A DNA stretch of 64,000 nucleotides. It comes from an uncultured Ruminococcus sp. GTDB taxonomy: Bacteria; Bacillota; Clostridia; Lachnospirales; Lachnospiraceae. The notes under the pieces were generated by a model. That model had not been told where the DNA came from, did no database searches, and saw only the letters and a list, made by a program, of their open reading frames with translations. Below, in pieces: positions 1-7,256 of this stretch. Location: the NCBI GenBank assembly GCA_946494335.1, contig CAMMBV010000008.1, forward strand, positions 1 to 64,000, read 5' to 3'. Position 1 is the stretch's first letter, and every line of letters starts with the position of its first letter. The translations under genes and the position numbers were made by a program.

Positions 1-60
1 TCAGTTATCAAAGTCCTTTGCCGCCCCTTTCGTGTTTCTCTCACTCGCGACAGCTTGTAT

Positions 61-90
61 ATATTACCACAGCTCATTATGTATTGTCAA
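61..90 (-). promoter_or_regulatory. Consensus promoter P2, tandem to P1, with possible rRNA leader
   Basis: On the minus strand TTGACA (85-90) and TAATAT (61-66) are 18 bases apart. Downstream, bases 60 to 1 read on the minus strand contain AAAGGACTTTGATAACTGA, which resembles the pre-16S leader of clostridial rRNA operons (the CTTTGAAAACTGA-like element). No ribosome binding site or start codon is visible before the edge. The rRNA assignment is inference. Confidence 0.6.
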
Positions 91-159
91 CAACTTTTTT
101 TACTTTTTTCGTCATTCTTTTCAGTGTCTCAATCTCTCTTATGAGCCGCAACGGATGTT

Positions 160-188
160 ATATTATCACAGTTATTCCTGGGTGTCAA
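160..188 (-). promoter_or_regulatory. Consensus promoter P1, probably of an rRNA operon leaving the window to the left
   Basis: On the minus strand TTGACA (183-188) and TAATAT (160-165) are separated by exactly 17 bases. The sequence just upstream of the -35 is A/T-rich (AAAAAAATTAAAATTAG), like an UP element. A second near-perfect promoter follows about 100 bases downstream in the same direction, and no coding region lies between them. Tandem strong promoters with UP-like tracts are typical of rRNA operons. The gene itself is outside the window, so the target is inferred. Confidence 0.65.
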
Positions 189-288
189 CACTAATTTTAA
201 TTTTTTTCAAAAACTGATAACTATCCATCCTGCCGCAGGTAAACCTGCGCATAATTCCTGATTCTTTTGCTGCAGGCTGAACTGTAAC

Positions 289-323
289 AAAAACTGCGGC
301 TCCTTAACGAAACCGCAGTTTTT
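289..323. terminator. Bidirectional intrinsic terminator downstream of the sugar permease
   Basis: AAAAACTGCGG and CCGCAGTTTTT form an 11-bp stem with a 13-base loop and a T run on either strand. It lies just past the stop of the minus-strand permease gene and would end the sugar transport operon. Bases 1-375 hold this terminator and the two leftward promoters and no convincing gene. Confidence 0.85.
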
Positions 324-375
324 CTATGTATATGTGTATGAGAAGAAAATAAGAGTATTGGCTTTTTGTCTTCCT

Positions 376-1368
376 TTATTTTGCCGCTGCTGCAGCTGCA
401 GCCAGACGACGGGATCTTGCCGCCATCTGCTCACGGACAACGTCAAGCAGTACCGCCAGGATGATTACCAGACCCAGTACCATGTTCTGTACCGCTGAAT
501 CAATGGACAATAAGGTAAATCCATTTCTCAGGGTAGAGATAATCAGGGCACCGATCATGGTTCCCAGCATGGTTCCTTTTCCACCCATAAAGGAGGCTCC
601 GCCCAGTACGCAGGAGGCAATGGCATCGGTATCATATGGCTGAATGGCGTTGGTACCATTACAGATACCGGAACGTCCGATGGATACAATGCCTGCCAGC
701 GCTGCCGTAAAACCGGACAGTACATAACATGCCGTCAGCACATTGGCTGAGTTAATACCGGACAGACGGGTCGCTTCCATATTACCGCCGGCGCAGTATA
801 CGGAACGGCCAAATGCCGTACGAGTCAGTACAATATGAAGAACTACATACAGAATAATGACAACGATAAAGCTTACCGGGAATCCCCCTACAGTTGCAGA
901 ACCCAGCCACATAACGCCGTCCGGGAAACCGCCGATCATCTGGGACCCTGTCACCAGCAGCGCCGCTCCCCAGAGGAAGTTCTTCATACCCAGTGTGGAT
1001 ACAAAGGGATGCGGCAGGTGCAGACGGGTCAGCAAAGTTCCGTTGATCAAGCCTACAACAGTACCTGCCACCAGCCCTGCAATAATCAGCACCGCTGCAT
1101 TTGTAACGCCGCGCTGTACCAGCATACCCATTAAACATGCTACAAAGGTGGCATTGGCGCCAACGGAAAGGTCAATACCTGCCGTGATCAGACAGAATAA
1201 CATACCGATGGCAATCAGCGCTGTAAATGGCGTCTGTTTCAGAATCGACATAAAGTTTGAAAAACTTAAAAACTTATCGCTGGCAATTGTCAGTACAATG
1301 CACAGAATAAGAAATGCTCCAATGATACCAAGCATTGAGCTTAATCCGCCTAATTTCTTCGTTTTCAT
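376..1368 (-). CDS. Sugar ABC transporter permease, RbsC family
   Basis: This 330-residue integral membrane protein is the permease of a ribose/galactose-type (CUT2) ABC importer. Many hydrophobic helices run from residue 12 to about 310, and the family-typical segment GIDLSVGANATFVACLMG near residue 65 and the loop SCVLGGASFMGGKGT near 255 are visible. It ends in an Ala-rich tail. It is the last gene of the operon: its ATG overlaps the ATPase stop as ATGA, and a GGGGAGG ribosome binding site sits 9 bases upstream. A terminator follows. The sugar cannot be read from the sequence; ribose, galactose or another monosaccharide are all possible. Confidence 0.9.
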   Translation of the reverse strand: MKTKKLGGLSSMLGIIGAFLILCIVLTIASDKFLSFSNFMSILKQTPFTALIAIGMLFCLITAGIDLSVGANATFVACLMGMLVQRGVTNAAVLIIAGLVAGTVVGLINGTLLTRLHLPHPFVSTLGMKNFLWGAALLVTGSQMIGGFPDGVMWLGSATVGGFPVSFIVVIILYVVLHIVLTRTAFGRSVYCAGGNMEATRLSGINSANVLTACYVLSGFTAALAGIVSIGRSGICNGTNAIQPYDTDAIASCVLGGASFMGGKGTMLGTMIGALIISTLRNGFTLLSIDSAVQNMVLGLVIILAVLLDVVREQMAARSRRLAAAAAAAK

Positions 1369-2867
1369 GAAATCTTACCTCCCCAAGCCGCTTTCATAAG
1401 GCTTTCCTGATTAAAGTTATCGGTATCCCGTTCCACTTCTCCCATGATCCTTCCGCCGCGCATGACGATGACACGGTCGCTCATTCCCAGAATTTCCGGG
1501 AGCTCCGAGGATACCATGATGACACATTTTCCTTCTTTTACCAGCTGATTCATAACATTATACACTTCGATCTTGGCTCCCACATCGATGCCTCGGGTCG
1601 GTTCATCAAAAATAAAAATATCCGCATCGGTGTTGATCCATTTGCCAATGACTACCTTCTGCTGGTTACCGCCGGAAAGCTGGCCCACAACCTCATCCGC
1701 AGACGGTGTTTTGATCCGCAGCGCTTTAATATTTGCATCACTGGCTTCTTCGATTTTCTTTTTATTTAAAAAGGCGCCGCTGGTAAATCCTTTCAGGTTC
1801 GCAAGAATCAGATTGCTTTTAATTGCCTCCTGCAAAACAAGACCCTGTCCTTTTCGGTCTTCTGTAAGAAATGCGATGCCCGCCTTGATTGCCTGGGAAG
1901 GACTTTTGATCTTCACTTCTTTTCCATGGACAAAGACCTGGCCGCCGTCAATGGGATCTGCGCCAAAAATGGCTCGCATAGTCTCGGTACGTCCCGCGCC
2001 TACCAGGCCGGCAAAGCCCAGGATTTCCCCGTTATAGGCCTTGAAGCTTACGTCATGCAGGACGCCGCCCTCTTCCAGCCCTTTGACTTCCAGGGCCACA
2101 TCCCCCTTTTTCCCGAATTCCTTCGGGAACAGGTTGTCCAGCGTACGGCCTACCATGGCCGCGATCAGGGAGTCGTTATCCCACTCTTTGATATCCCGGG
2201 TATCGATGTACTGGCCGTCCCGGATGACCGTCACCCGGTCGCACAGCTCAAACAGCTCCTCCAGCTTATGGGATACGAAAACGATTCCGATTCCCTGATC
2301 CCTTAACTGGCGGCAGGTTTTCATCAGCTGTTCCACTTCTTTTTCCCCCAGGGAGGAGGTGGGCTCATCCATAATAATCATTTTGGCATTGATCAGAACC
2401 GCCTTTGCGATCTCGATCATCTGCTGCACACCCATACCGAAGGTGCCCGCCGGTTTTTCCGGGTCGATGTCCTGTCCCAGGGAGGCCATTACTTCTTTCG
2501 CCTTCTGGTTCATGGTTTTGTAGTCCAGTAATCCGCCGGGACCTTTGATCCATTTATTGATAAAGATATTGTCCGTAATGCTTAACAGCTTTTCGATATT
2601 AAGCTCCTGATACACGCAGGCGATTCCTGCTGCAGCCGATTCATTGGGGTTACGGAAGGTTTTTTGCTCCCCATTGACATAAATCTCGCCTTTATCCGGC
2701 TTATGTACACCCGTCAGAACCTTGATAAGGGTGGATTTTCCTGCGCCGTTCTCCCCGATCAACCCCAGAATCTCCCCGGGTTTTACCGCAAGCTGCATCT
2801 CGTCAAGAGCTATTACACCCGGAAATGTTTTCGTACAGTTCCGAAGTTCAACCACATACTCACTCAT
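1365..2867 (-). CDS. Sugar ABC transporter double ATPase, RbsA/MglA family
   Basis: This 500-residue protein carries two fused nucleotide-binding domains, as usual for CUT2 sugar importers. The first has Walker A GENGAGKSTLIK (about residue 38) and Walker B IIMDEPTSSL. The second half has a degenerate P-loop-like GLVGAGRTE, the signature LSGGNQQK and FIFDEPTRGIDVG. Length and layout match the family. It sits between the binding protein and the permease and overlaps the permease start by 4 bases. The ribosome binding site AAAAGGTGAT is 8 bases before the ATG. It powers sugar uptake at the inner face of the membrane. Confidence 0.93.
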   Translation of the reverse strand: MSEYVVELRNCTKTFPGVIALDEMQLAVKPGEILGLIGENGAGKSTLIKVLTGVHKPDKGEIYVNGEQKTFRNPNESAAAGIACVYQELNIEKLLSITDNIFINKWIKGPGGLLDYKTMNQKAKEVMASLGQDIDPEKPAGTFGMGVQQMIEIAKAVLINAKMIIMDEPTSSLGEKEVEQLMKTCRQLRDQGIGIVFVSHKLEELFELCDRVTVIRDGQYIDTRDIKEWDNDSLIAAMVGRTLDNLFPKEFGKKGDVALEVKGLEEGGVLHDVSFKAYNGEILGFAGLVGAGRTETMRAIFGADPIDGGQVFVHGKEVKIKSPSQAIKAGIAFLTEDRKGQGLVLQEAIKSNLILANLKGFTSGAFLNKKKIEEASDANIKALRIKTPSADEVVGQLSGGNQQKVVIGKWINTDADIFIFDEPTRGIDVGAKIEVYNVMNQLVKEGKCVIMVSSELPEILGMSDRVIVMRGGRIMGEVERDTDNFNQESLMKAAWGGKIS

Positions 2868-2896
2868 AGACTTATCACCTTTTCTTCGCTTTTAAG

Positions 2897-2938
2897 AATG
2901 CCCCTGCCGGACAGAAATATCCGCTCGACAGGAGCATT
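2897..2938 (-). promoter_or_regulatory. Intercistronic hairpin between binding-protein and ATPase genes
   Basis: On the minus strand AATGCTCCTG and CAGGGGCATT pair over 10 bp (one G-U), with a 22-base loop. There is no T run after it, so it is more likely an mRNA-stabilising or expression-stepping element than a full terminator. Such hairpins often follow the binding-protein gene, which is needed in excess over the ATPase and permease. Confidence 0.55.
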
Positions 2939-2980
2939 TTCTCTTCATTCCATGCCCGTTTTCAGTTTCAGAGAAAAATA

Positions 2981-4036
2981 TTATTCTCCAAGATAACCGT
3001 TCAGAGTATCCAGACGTTCCTGAGCGTTGTCTTTTGTTACAACGTCACATCCGGAATCTGTGAACTCTTCCAGTGTTTCACCTTCCAGTGCTTTTACAGC
3101 CTCTTCCACTGAAAGATATCCCATATTGTAGGCTTCCTGAGCTACAGACATCGTCAGCTGATCCGCCAGAATTGCTTCACATGCTGTCTTATCACCGTTG
3201 AATCCAAGGAAAATTGTGTTTGCATATGCTTCATTTCCTTCTGCCGCTTTTGCAGCTGCCATAGCCATATCATCGTTATTTGCACAGATGATGGCAACGC
3301 CTTCCGGATGATTCTGCATAATTGCTTCCATAGAAGTAACAGCTTTGTCAGCTACTGCATCCGCATACTGTGTTTCATCTGCCAGGAAAGTACCGCCTGC
3401 ATCTTCAATACCTTTCTGGAAACCATTCAGACGTGCAGTCGCTGTCGTTTCACCCTGAACACCTGTGATGCAGATCGCATTGATCTCTTCCCAGCCTGCC
3501 TCTTTTGCAGCTTCAACAGCTGCTTCACCGCCCATGGCTGCTGCATTTTCATTACCGGTTCCAACGAAGGTCAGCACTTCCGGTGCGTCAATGTCGGTAT
3601 CCAGCGCGATGACCGGTTTTTCCTGTCCCGCAATCAGAGTAGATACCATATCAGCCTGAAGCGGTGAGATGATAAATGCATCATAAGCGCCGGAGTTCAG
3701 ATCTGTCTCGATCATGTTCTGCTGCTCGTCAAATGCCGTCTCAGATGTAGGTCCTTTTACATCGATTGATACATTAGGATTCTCTTCTGCATAGGCATCG
3801 CATCCAGCCTTTACGAAATTCCAGTACTCTGAGGAAAGTGTTTTCAGGATAATACTGATATTATACTCTCCGGAACCTCCTTCTGCAGACGCCTCCTCTG
3901 TGGACGCTTCTTCTGTAGATTCTTCTGTTGCCTCACCATCAGAAGAAGTTTCTGCGGAATCGCTGCCTCCTCCGCAGGCAGTCATAGAAATCGCCAAAAT
4001 TGCCCCCATCATTACTGCCAAGATACGTTTTTTCAT
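2981..4036 (-). CDS. Sugar-binding lipoprotein of the ABC importer, RbsB-like
   Basis: This 351-residue extracytoplasmic solute-binding protein has a lipoprotein signal (basic MKKR start, hydrophobic stretch, Cys at the ISMTACGGG lipobox near residue 21). An acidic low-complexity linker rich in STEEAS follows, then a periplasmic-binding-protein type 1 domain from about residue 55 to the end (YNISIILKTL, FIISPLQADMV, ICANNDDMAMA). It is the first gene of the three-gene importer operon, with ribosome binding site AAAGGGAGG. The AraC gene just upstream on the same strand is the likely regulator. The ligand is unknown; a monosaccharide is expected from the family. Confidence 0.9.
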   Translation of the reverse strand: MKKRILAVMMGAILAISMTACGGGSDSAETSSDGEATEESTEEASTEEASAEGGSGEYNISIILKTLSSEYWNFVKAGCDAYAEENPNVSIDVKGPTSETAFDEQQNMIETDLNSGAYDAFIISPLQADMVSTLIAGQEKPVIALDTDIDAPEVLTFVGTGNENAAAMGGEAAVEAAKEAGWEEINAICITGVQGETTATARLNGFQKGIEDAGGTFLADETQYADAVADKAVTSMEAIMQNHPEGVAIICANNDDMAMAAAKAAEGNEAYANTIFLGFNGDKTACEAILADQLTMSVAQEAYNMGYLSVEEAVKALEGETLEEFTDSGCDVVTKDNAQERLDTLNGYLGE

Positions 4037-4260
4037 TTTTATTACCTCCCTTTAATTTTTTCAGCGGAAAGCATATATGCATTTTTTACAATGTTTTTAT
4101 TGTTTTCCACTGATTTTATGTGAAAAGTTTAGCACGTTATTTCCGTCACTTTAATAAGAAATCTTATCATGTCCATGTGATATTTTACTCTTTTTTTGAA
4201 TTTTTTATAAAAAAGGAATATTCAAAAAATGTGCGGGTGCACGCGAGAATTGACCTGGCA

Positions 4261-5109
4261 TTACCATTTATATCGCCGGAAATTGATGGGCGAAATGCCG
4301 ATGCGCTGTGTAAAAGAATTGCAAAAATTTGATTCACTGCGATAGCCTACCTCATAGGCGATTTCTTTGATAGGCATATCTGTGGTTTTGAGAAGATGTT
4401 TAGCCTTGTTGATCCGGACAAGGATAATATACTCATAGGGTGAGTACTGAGTTTCTTTCTTAAAGATCCTGGAGAAATGGCTGGCGCTTAAGCCCACGCT
4501 GTCAGCCACGGTTCCCAGCGACAGTTCCTCTCCCATATGATCGTAAATGTAGTCTTTGGCCTGACTGACAATGGCGACTTTGCTTTCATTTCTCTGATCC
4601 CTGTGTTCCGTAAAAATCAGAGTACACAGACACTGATAAAGCTTTTTGGAATTCTCTTCCTCATTCACCTGCTGATTATTCTGGTATTTGGATACGATGG
4701 ACAGCATATCCTTATATATTTCTTCCGCCTGTTCTTCCCCAAACACGATGCCTTTCATTTTTCCCATGAAATGGTGGTAAAATTCGCCGGTGTTTGCCCC
4801 GTCAAAGTGAACCCACAAAAAGGATACGTATCCTTTCGCATAATAAGCATGATGCACATGACAGTTGAAAAATGCCGCCTGCCCCTCCTGAACCAGATAA
4901 GTGCTTCCTTCCGTAGAAACTGCCAGCACACCCTTTGTCACATACAGCAGCATATAGTTCCCGTAATTTTCCCGCTCCACGCGATAACCATACTCACAGA
5001 AATATACCCCGCAGTCTGTAACATAATACAAAAGTTTCTCCGCAGTACTGGACGGCTTCAGATGAAACTCCTCCGATCCGCTGATGATACCCTTTTCCTG
5101 TACCAGCAT
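4261..5109 (-). CDS. AraC-family transcriptional regulator with cupin-like sensor
   Basis: This 282-residue protein has an N-terminal AraC-type ligand-binding region (about 20-150, containing VKEGQAAFFNCH-like cupin character) and a C-terminal double helix-turn-helix (about 180-282) with the family motifs LGTVADSVGLSASHFSRIFK and IKEIAYEVGYRSESNFCNSF. It probably senses a sugar and activates the adjacent importer operon, which starts about 225 bases downstream on the same strand. Ribosome binding site AAAGGGGTG precedes the ATG. The 4037-4260 gap is AT-rich and holds a 10-bp palindrome GCATATATGC at 4071-4080, but no clear -35/-10 pair, as expected for an activator-dependent promoter. Confidence 0.88.
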   Translation of the reverse strand: MLVQEKGIISGSEEFHLKPSSTAEKLLYYVTDCGVYFCEYGYRVERENYGNYMLLYVTKGVLAVSTEGSTYLVQEGQAAFFNCHVHHAYYAKGYVSFLWVHFDGANTGEFYHHFMGKMKGIVFGEEQAEEIYKDMLSIVSKYQNNQQVNEEENSKKLYQCLCTLIFTEHRDQRNESKVAIVSQAKDYIYDHMGEELSLGTVADSVGLSASHFSRIFKKETQYSPYEYIILVRINKAKHLLKTTDMPIKEIAYEVGYRSESNFCNSFTQRIGISPINFRRYKW

Positions 5110-5251
5110 CCTGACACCCCTTTACCTTTTTGTCGATAATTGCCGAATATACGCAACTGATTTTCAACATACCATGTCATTTTGCCGACTTCCATACGAT
5201 ATCTTATCATTTTCTTGCTATTTTCTATCCATATTATGCTGTTGCGGAAAA

Positions 5252-5298
5252 CAAAAAAACAATGATAAGAAGCGATACTATCAAATTCTTATCATTGT
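5252..5298 (-). terminator. Intrinsic terminator downstream of radA
   Basis: ACAATGATAAGAA (5259-5271) and TTCTTATCATTGT (5286-5298) form a perfect 13-bp stem with a 14-base loop. Read on the minus strand it is followed by TTTTTTTG, so it ends radA transcription. Confidence 0.88.
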
Positions 5299-5313
5299 CT
5301 TTCAAATACTTAT

Positions 5314-6684
5314 TTAAATCCCTGTCTGTATGGCATTCACAGCCTCTTTGATGGTGCTTACATAAATCAGCCTTATTCCATCTGCAGGTTCTATGGCGCT
5401 TTCGCACACTTTCGGGAGGATTACCGTCTCAAATCCCAGTTTCTGCGCCTCCTTTACTCTCTGCTGCGCCATACTTACCGCCCGCACCTCCCCGCTTAGG
5501 CCCACTTCTCCGAAAGCGACCACTTTGTCGGGAATTACAATATCTTTGCAGCTGGAGGCAATCGCCAGCAAAATCCCCAGATCAATGGCAGGCTCCGTCA
5601 TCTTGATTCCGCCGGCTATATTCACGTAGGCATCATACTCTGAAAGATTCATTCTGCCCCGTTTCTCCAGAACAGCCATCAGAAGATTTACCCGGTTAAA
5701 ATCTGTTCCCGCAGCTGTCCTTCTTGGAATTCCAAAGTTACTCCGGCAGACCAGGGCCTGAACCTCTATCAGGATAGGACGAGTTCCCTCCATGGAGCAG
5801 GCCACGATGGATCCGGAAGCTCCTTCTGGTTTCCCGTTGAGCATAAATTCAGAAGGATTTTTCACCTCCGCCAGGCCTTCATTGCGCATCTCGAAAACGC
5901 CGATCTCATTGGTCGAACCGAACCGGTTTTTTACGCTTCGCAGTATCCGGTATGATGCGTGGCGGTCTCCTTCAAAATACAAAACGGTATCTACCATATG
6001 TTCCAGCACACGGGGGCCGGCCACTGAACCGTCTTTCGTGACATGGCCGACGATAAAAATGGAAATTCCCATTCCCTTTGCGATCTGCAGCAGAATTCCT
6101 GTGGATTCTCTTACCTGGGACACACTTCCCGGAGCAGAAGAAACCTCTTCATTATACATGGTCTGAATGGAATCAATCACCATCATATCCGGCTTTTGCT
6201 GTTCGGCTGTCTTTCGTATATCGGTCAGATTTGTCTCACACAGCAACAGCAGATTGTCATTGAAAGTGCCGATTCGCTGCGCCCGCAGCTTTATCTGCCG
6301 CAGAGACTCCTCGCCTGAAATATAAAGTACTTTTTTCCCTGCCAGCGCCAGCTGACGGCATACCTGAAGAAGAAGGGTGGATTTCCCGATTCCTGGATCT
6401 CCTCCCACCAGCACCAGCGAACCGACGACGATTCCTCCTCCCAGTACACGGTCCAGCTCCTCTGTCCCTGTCATCATGCGCTCTTCCCGTTCCATCTGAA
6501 TATCAGACAAACTGACCGGCCGGGAGGGCTCTCTCTGCCGCCTGTTCCCTACTGTCTTTTGCTCTGAAACAGACTCTTCCACAAATGTATTCCACTCCTG
6601 GCAGCCCGGACACTGTCCCATCCATTTTACGGACTCATATCCGCAGTTCTGACAGAAAAACACTGTTTTCTTTCCTTTTGCCAT
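5314..6684 (-). CDS. radA: DNA repair protein RadA (Sms)
   Basis: This 456-residue protein is the RecA-related branch-migration helicase RadA. The N-terminal zinc motif CQNCGYESVKWMGQCPGC (residues 10-27), Walker A GGDPGIGKSTLL near residue 93, the RadA-specific KNRFGSTNEIG motif near residue 250 and the C-terminal Lon-like domain are all present, and the length is normal. It processes recombination intermediates in the cytoplasm. Gene order clpC then radA on one strand matches the Bacillus ctsR operon, here with a small gene and a terminator in between. Ribosome binding site AAGGAAGG. Confidence 0.96.
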   Translation of the reverse strand: MAKGKKTVFFCQNCGYESVKWMGQCPGCQEWNTFVEESVSEQKTVGNRRQREPSRPVSLSDIQMEREERMMTGTEELDRVLGGGIVVGSLVLVGGDPGIGKSTLLLQVCRQLALAGKKVLYISGEESLRQIKLRAQRIGTFNDNLLLLCETNLTDIRKTAEQQKPDMMVIDSIQTMYNEEVSSAPGSVSQVRESTGILLQIAKGMGISIFIVGHVTKDGSVAGPRVLEHMVDTVLYFEGDRHASYRILRSVKNRFGSTNEIGVFEMRNEGLAEVKNPSEFMLNGKPEGASGSIVACSMEGTRPILIEVQALVCRSNFGIPRRTAAGTDFNRVNLLMAVLEKRGRMNLSEYDAYVNIAGGIKMTEPAIDLGILLAIASSCKDIVIPDKVVAFGEVGLSGEVRAVSMAQQRVKEAQKLGFETVILPKVCESAIEPADGIRLIYVSTIKEAVNAIQTGI

Positions 6685-6702
6685 ATTTCCTTCCTTCCGC
6701 TG

Positions 6703-6737
6703 AAAAAAAGACCGCTGCTTCAGGCAGCGGCCTTTTT
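6703..6737. terminator. Bidirectional terminator between the 137-residue gene and radA
   Basis: AGACCGCTGC and GCAGCGGCCT pair with one mismatch around a TTCAG loop, flanked by A7 on one side and T6 on the other. It ends the upstream minus-strand gene, which implies that radA has its own promoter or is transcribed by read-through. Confidence 0.85.
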
Positions 6738-6750
6738 TGTTTCAGCATTT

Positions 6751-7164
6751 CTACACTCTGACAATTTTCACATCTGCTTTGTCAACATTTTCCAGTTCCA
6801 CACTGAAGGAAAGTTTTCCACCCAGATTGGTTTTGATTCTGCCGATGGGATTTTCATCCACGAAAATTTCGTACTCCGTATCCGCTTCCATCTCCACCGT
6901 GATCTGAGCATCCTCCGCACCTTCTACAGAAAAATCCATTCCGTTTTCCTTAAGCATCAGATTGGCAACTGTCGTTCCGGGAACAGATTCATACACAAAC
7001 ATTCCATTTCTCTCCAGTTTGGTAATTTCTGAAAAGGTCTTTACTTTATATACGTCGCCATTACACTCGAAATCAGACAGTTTTGACTTTACGTCCAGCT
7101 CATAATTACCAAAGCTGATGGCTCCATTTTTCTCTGCACGAATTAACTCTTTAACTGTTGACAT
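6751..7164 (-). CDS. Conserved protein of unknown function, 137 residues
   Basis: I do not recognise a functional domain with confidence. The protein is acidic and soluble, with no signal peptide or membrane segment. Its second half alternates polar and hydrophobic residues in a way that suggests beta-strands (AQITVEMEADTEYEIFVD, GGKLSFSVELE). I recall similar Lachnospiraceae proteins being called endosialidase or endosialidase chaperone, a name the sequence does not support. A strong ribosome binding site (CCAGGAGG) 7 bases before the ATG and a dedicated terminator show that it is a real gene, between clpC and radA. Confidence 0.72.
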   Translation of the reverse strand: MSTVKELIRAEKNGAISFGNYELDVKSKLSDFECNGDVYKVKTFSEITKLERNGMFVYESVPGTTVANLMLKENGMDFSVEGAEDAQITVEMEADTEYEIFVDENPIGRIKTNLGGKLSFSVELENVDKADVKIVRV

Positions 7165-7256
7165 AATTGTCCTCCTGGAATCTAGTCTGTTGTACTTTTT
7201 GCACCAATATTTATCATCTGGTTCATTTGTATTATATAATAAATGCTGCTTTTATG

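Noticed and set aside
32-217. A 61-residue plus-strand ORF at the left end
   Set aside because: It lies over the two leftward promoters and lacks a Shine-Dalgarno sequence.
4200-4260. Terminator for the first AraC gene
   Set aside because: GTGC-ACCC-GCAC followed by ATTTTTT exists on the minus strand, but a 4-bp stem is too weak to call.
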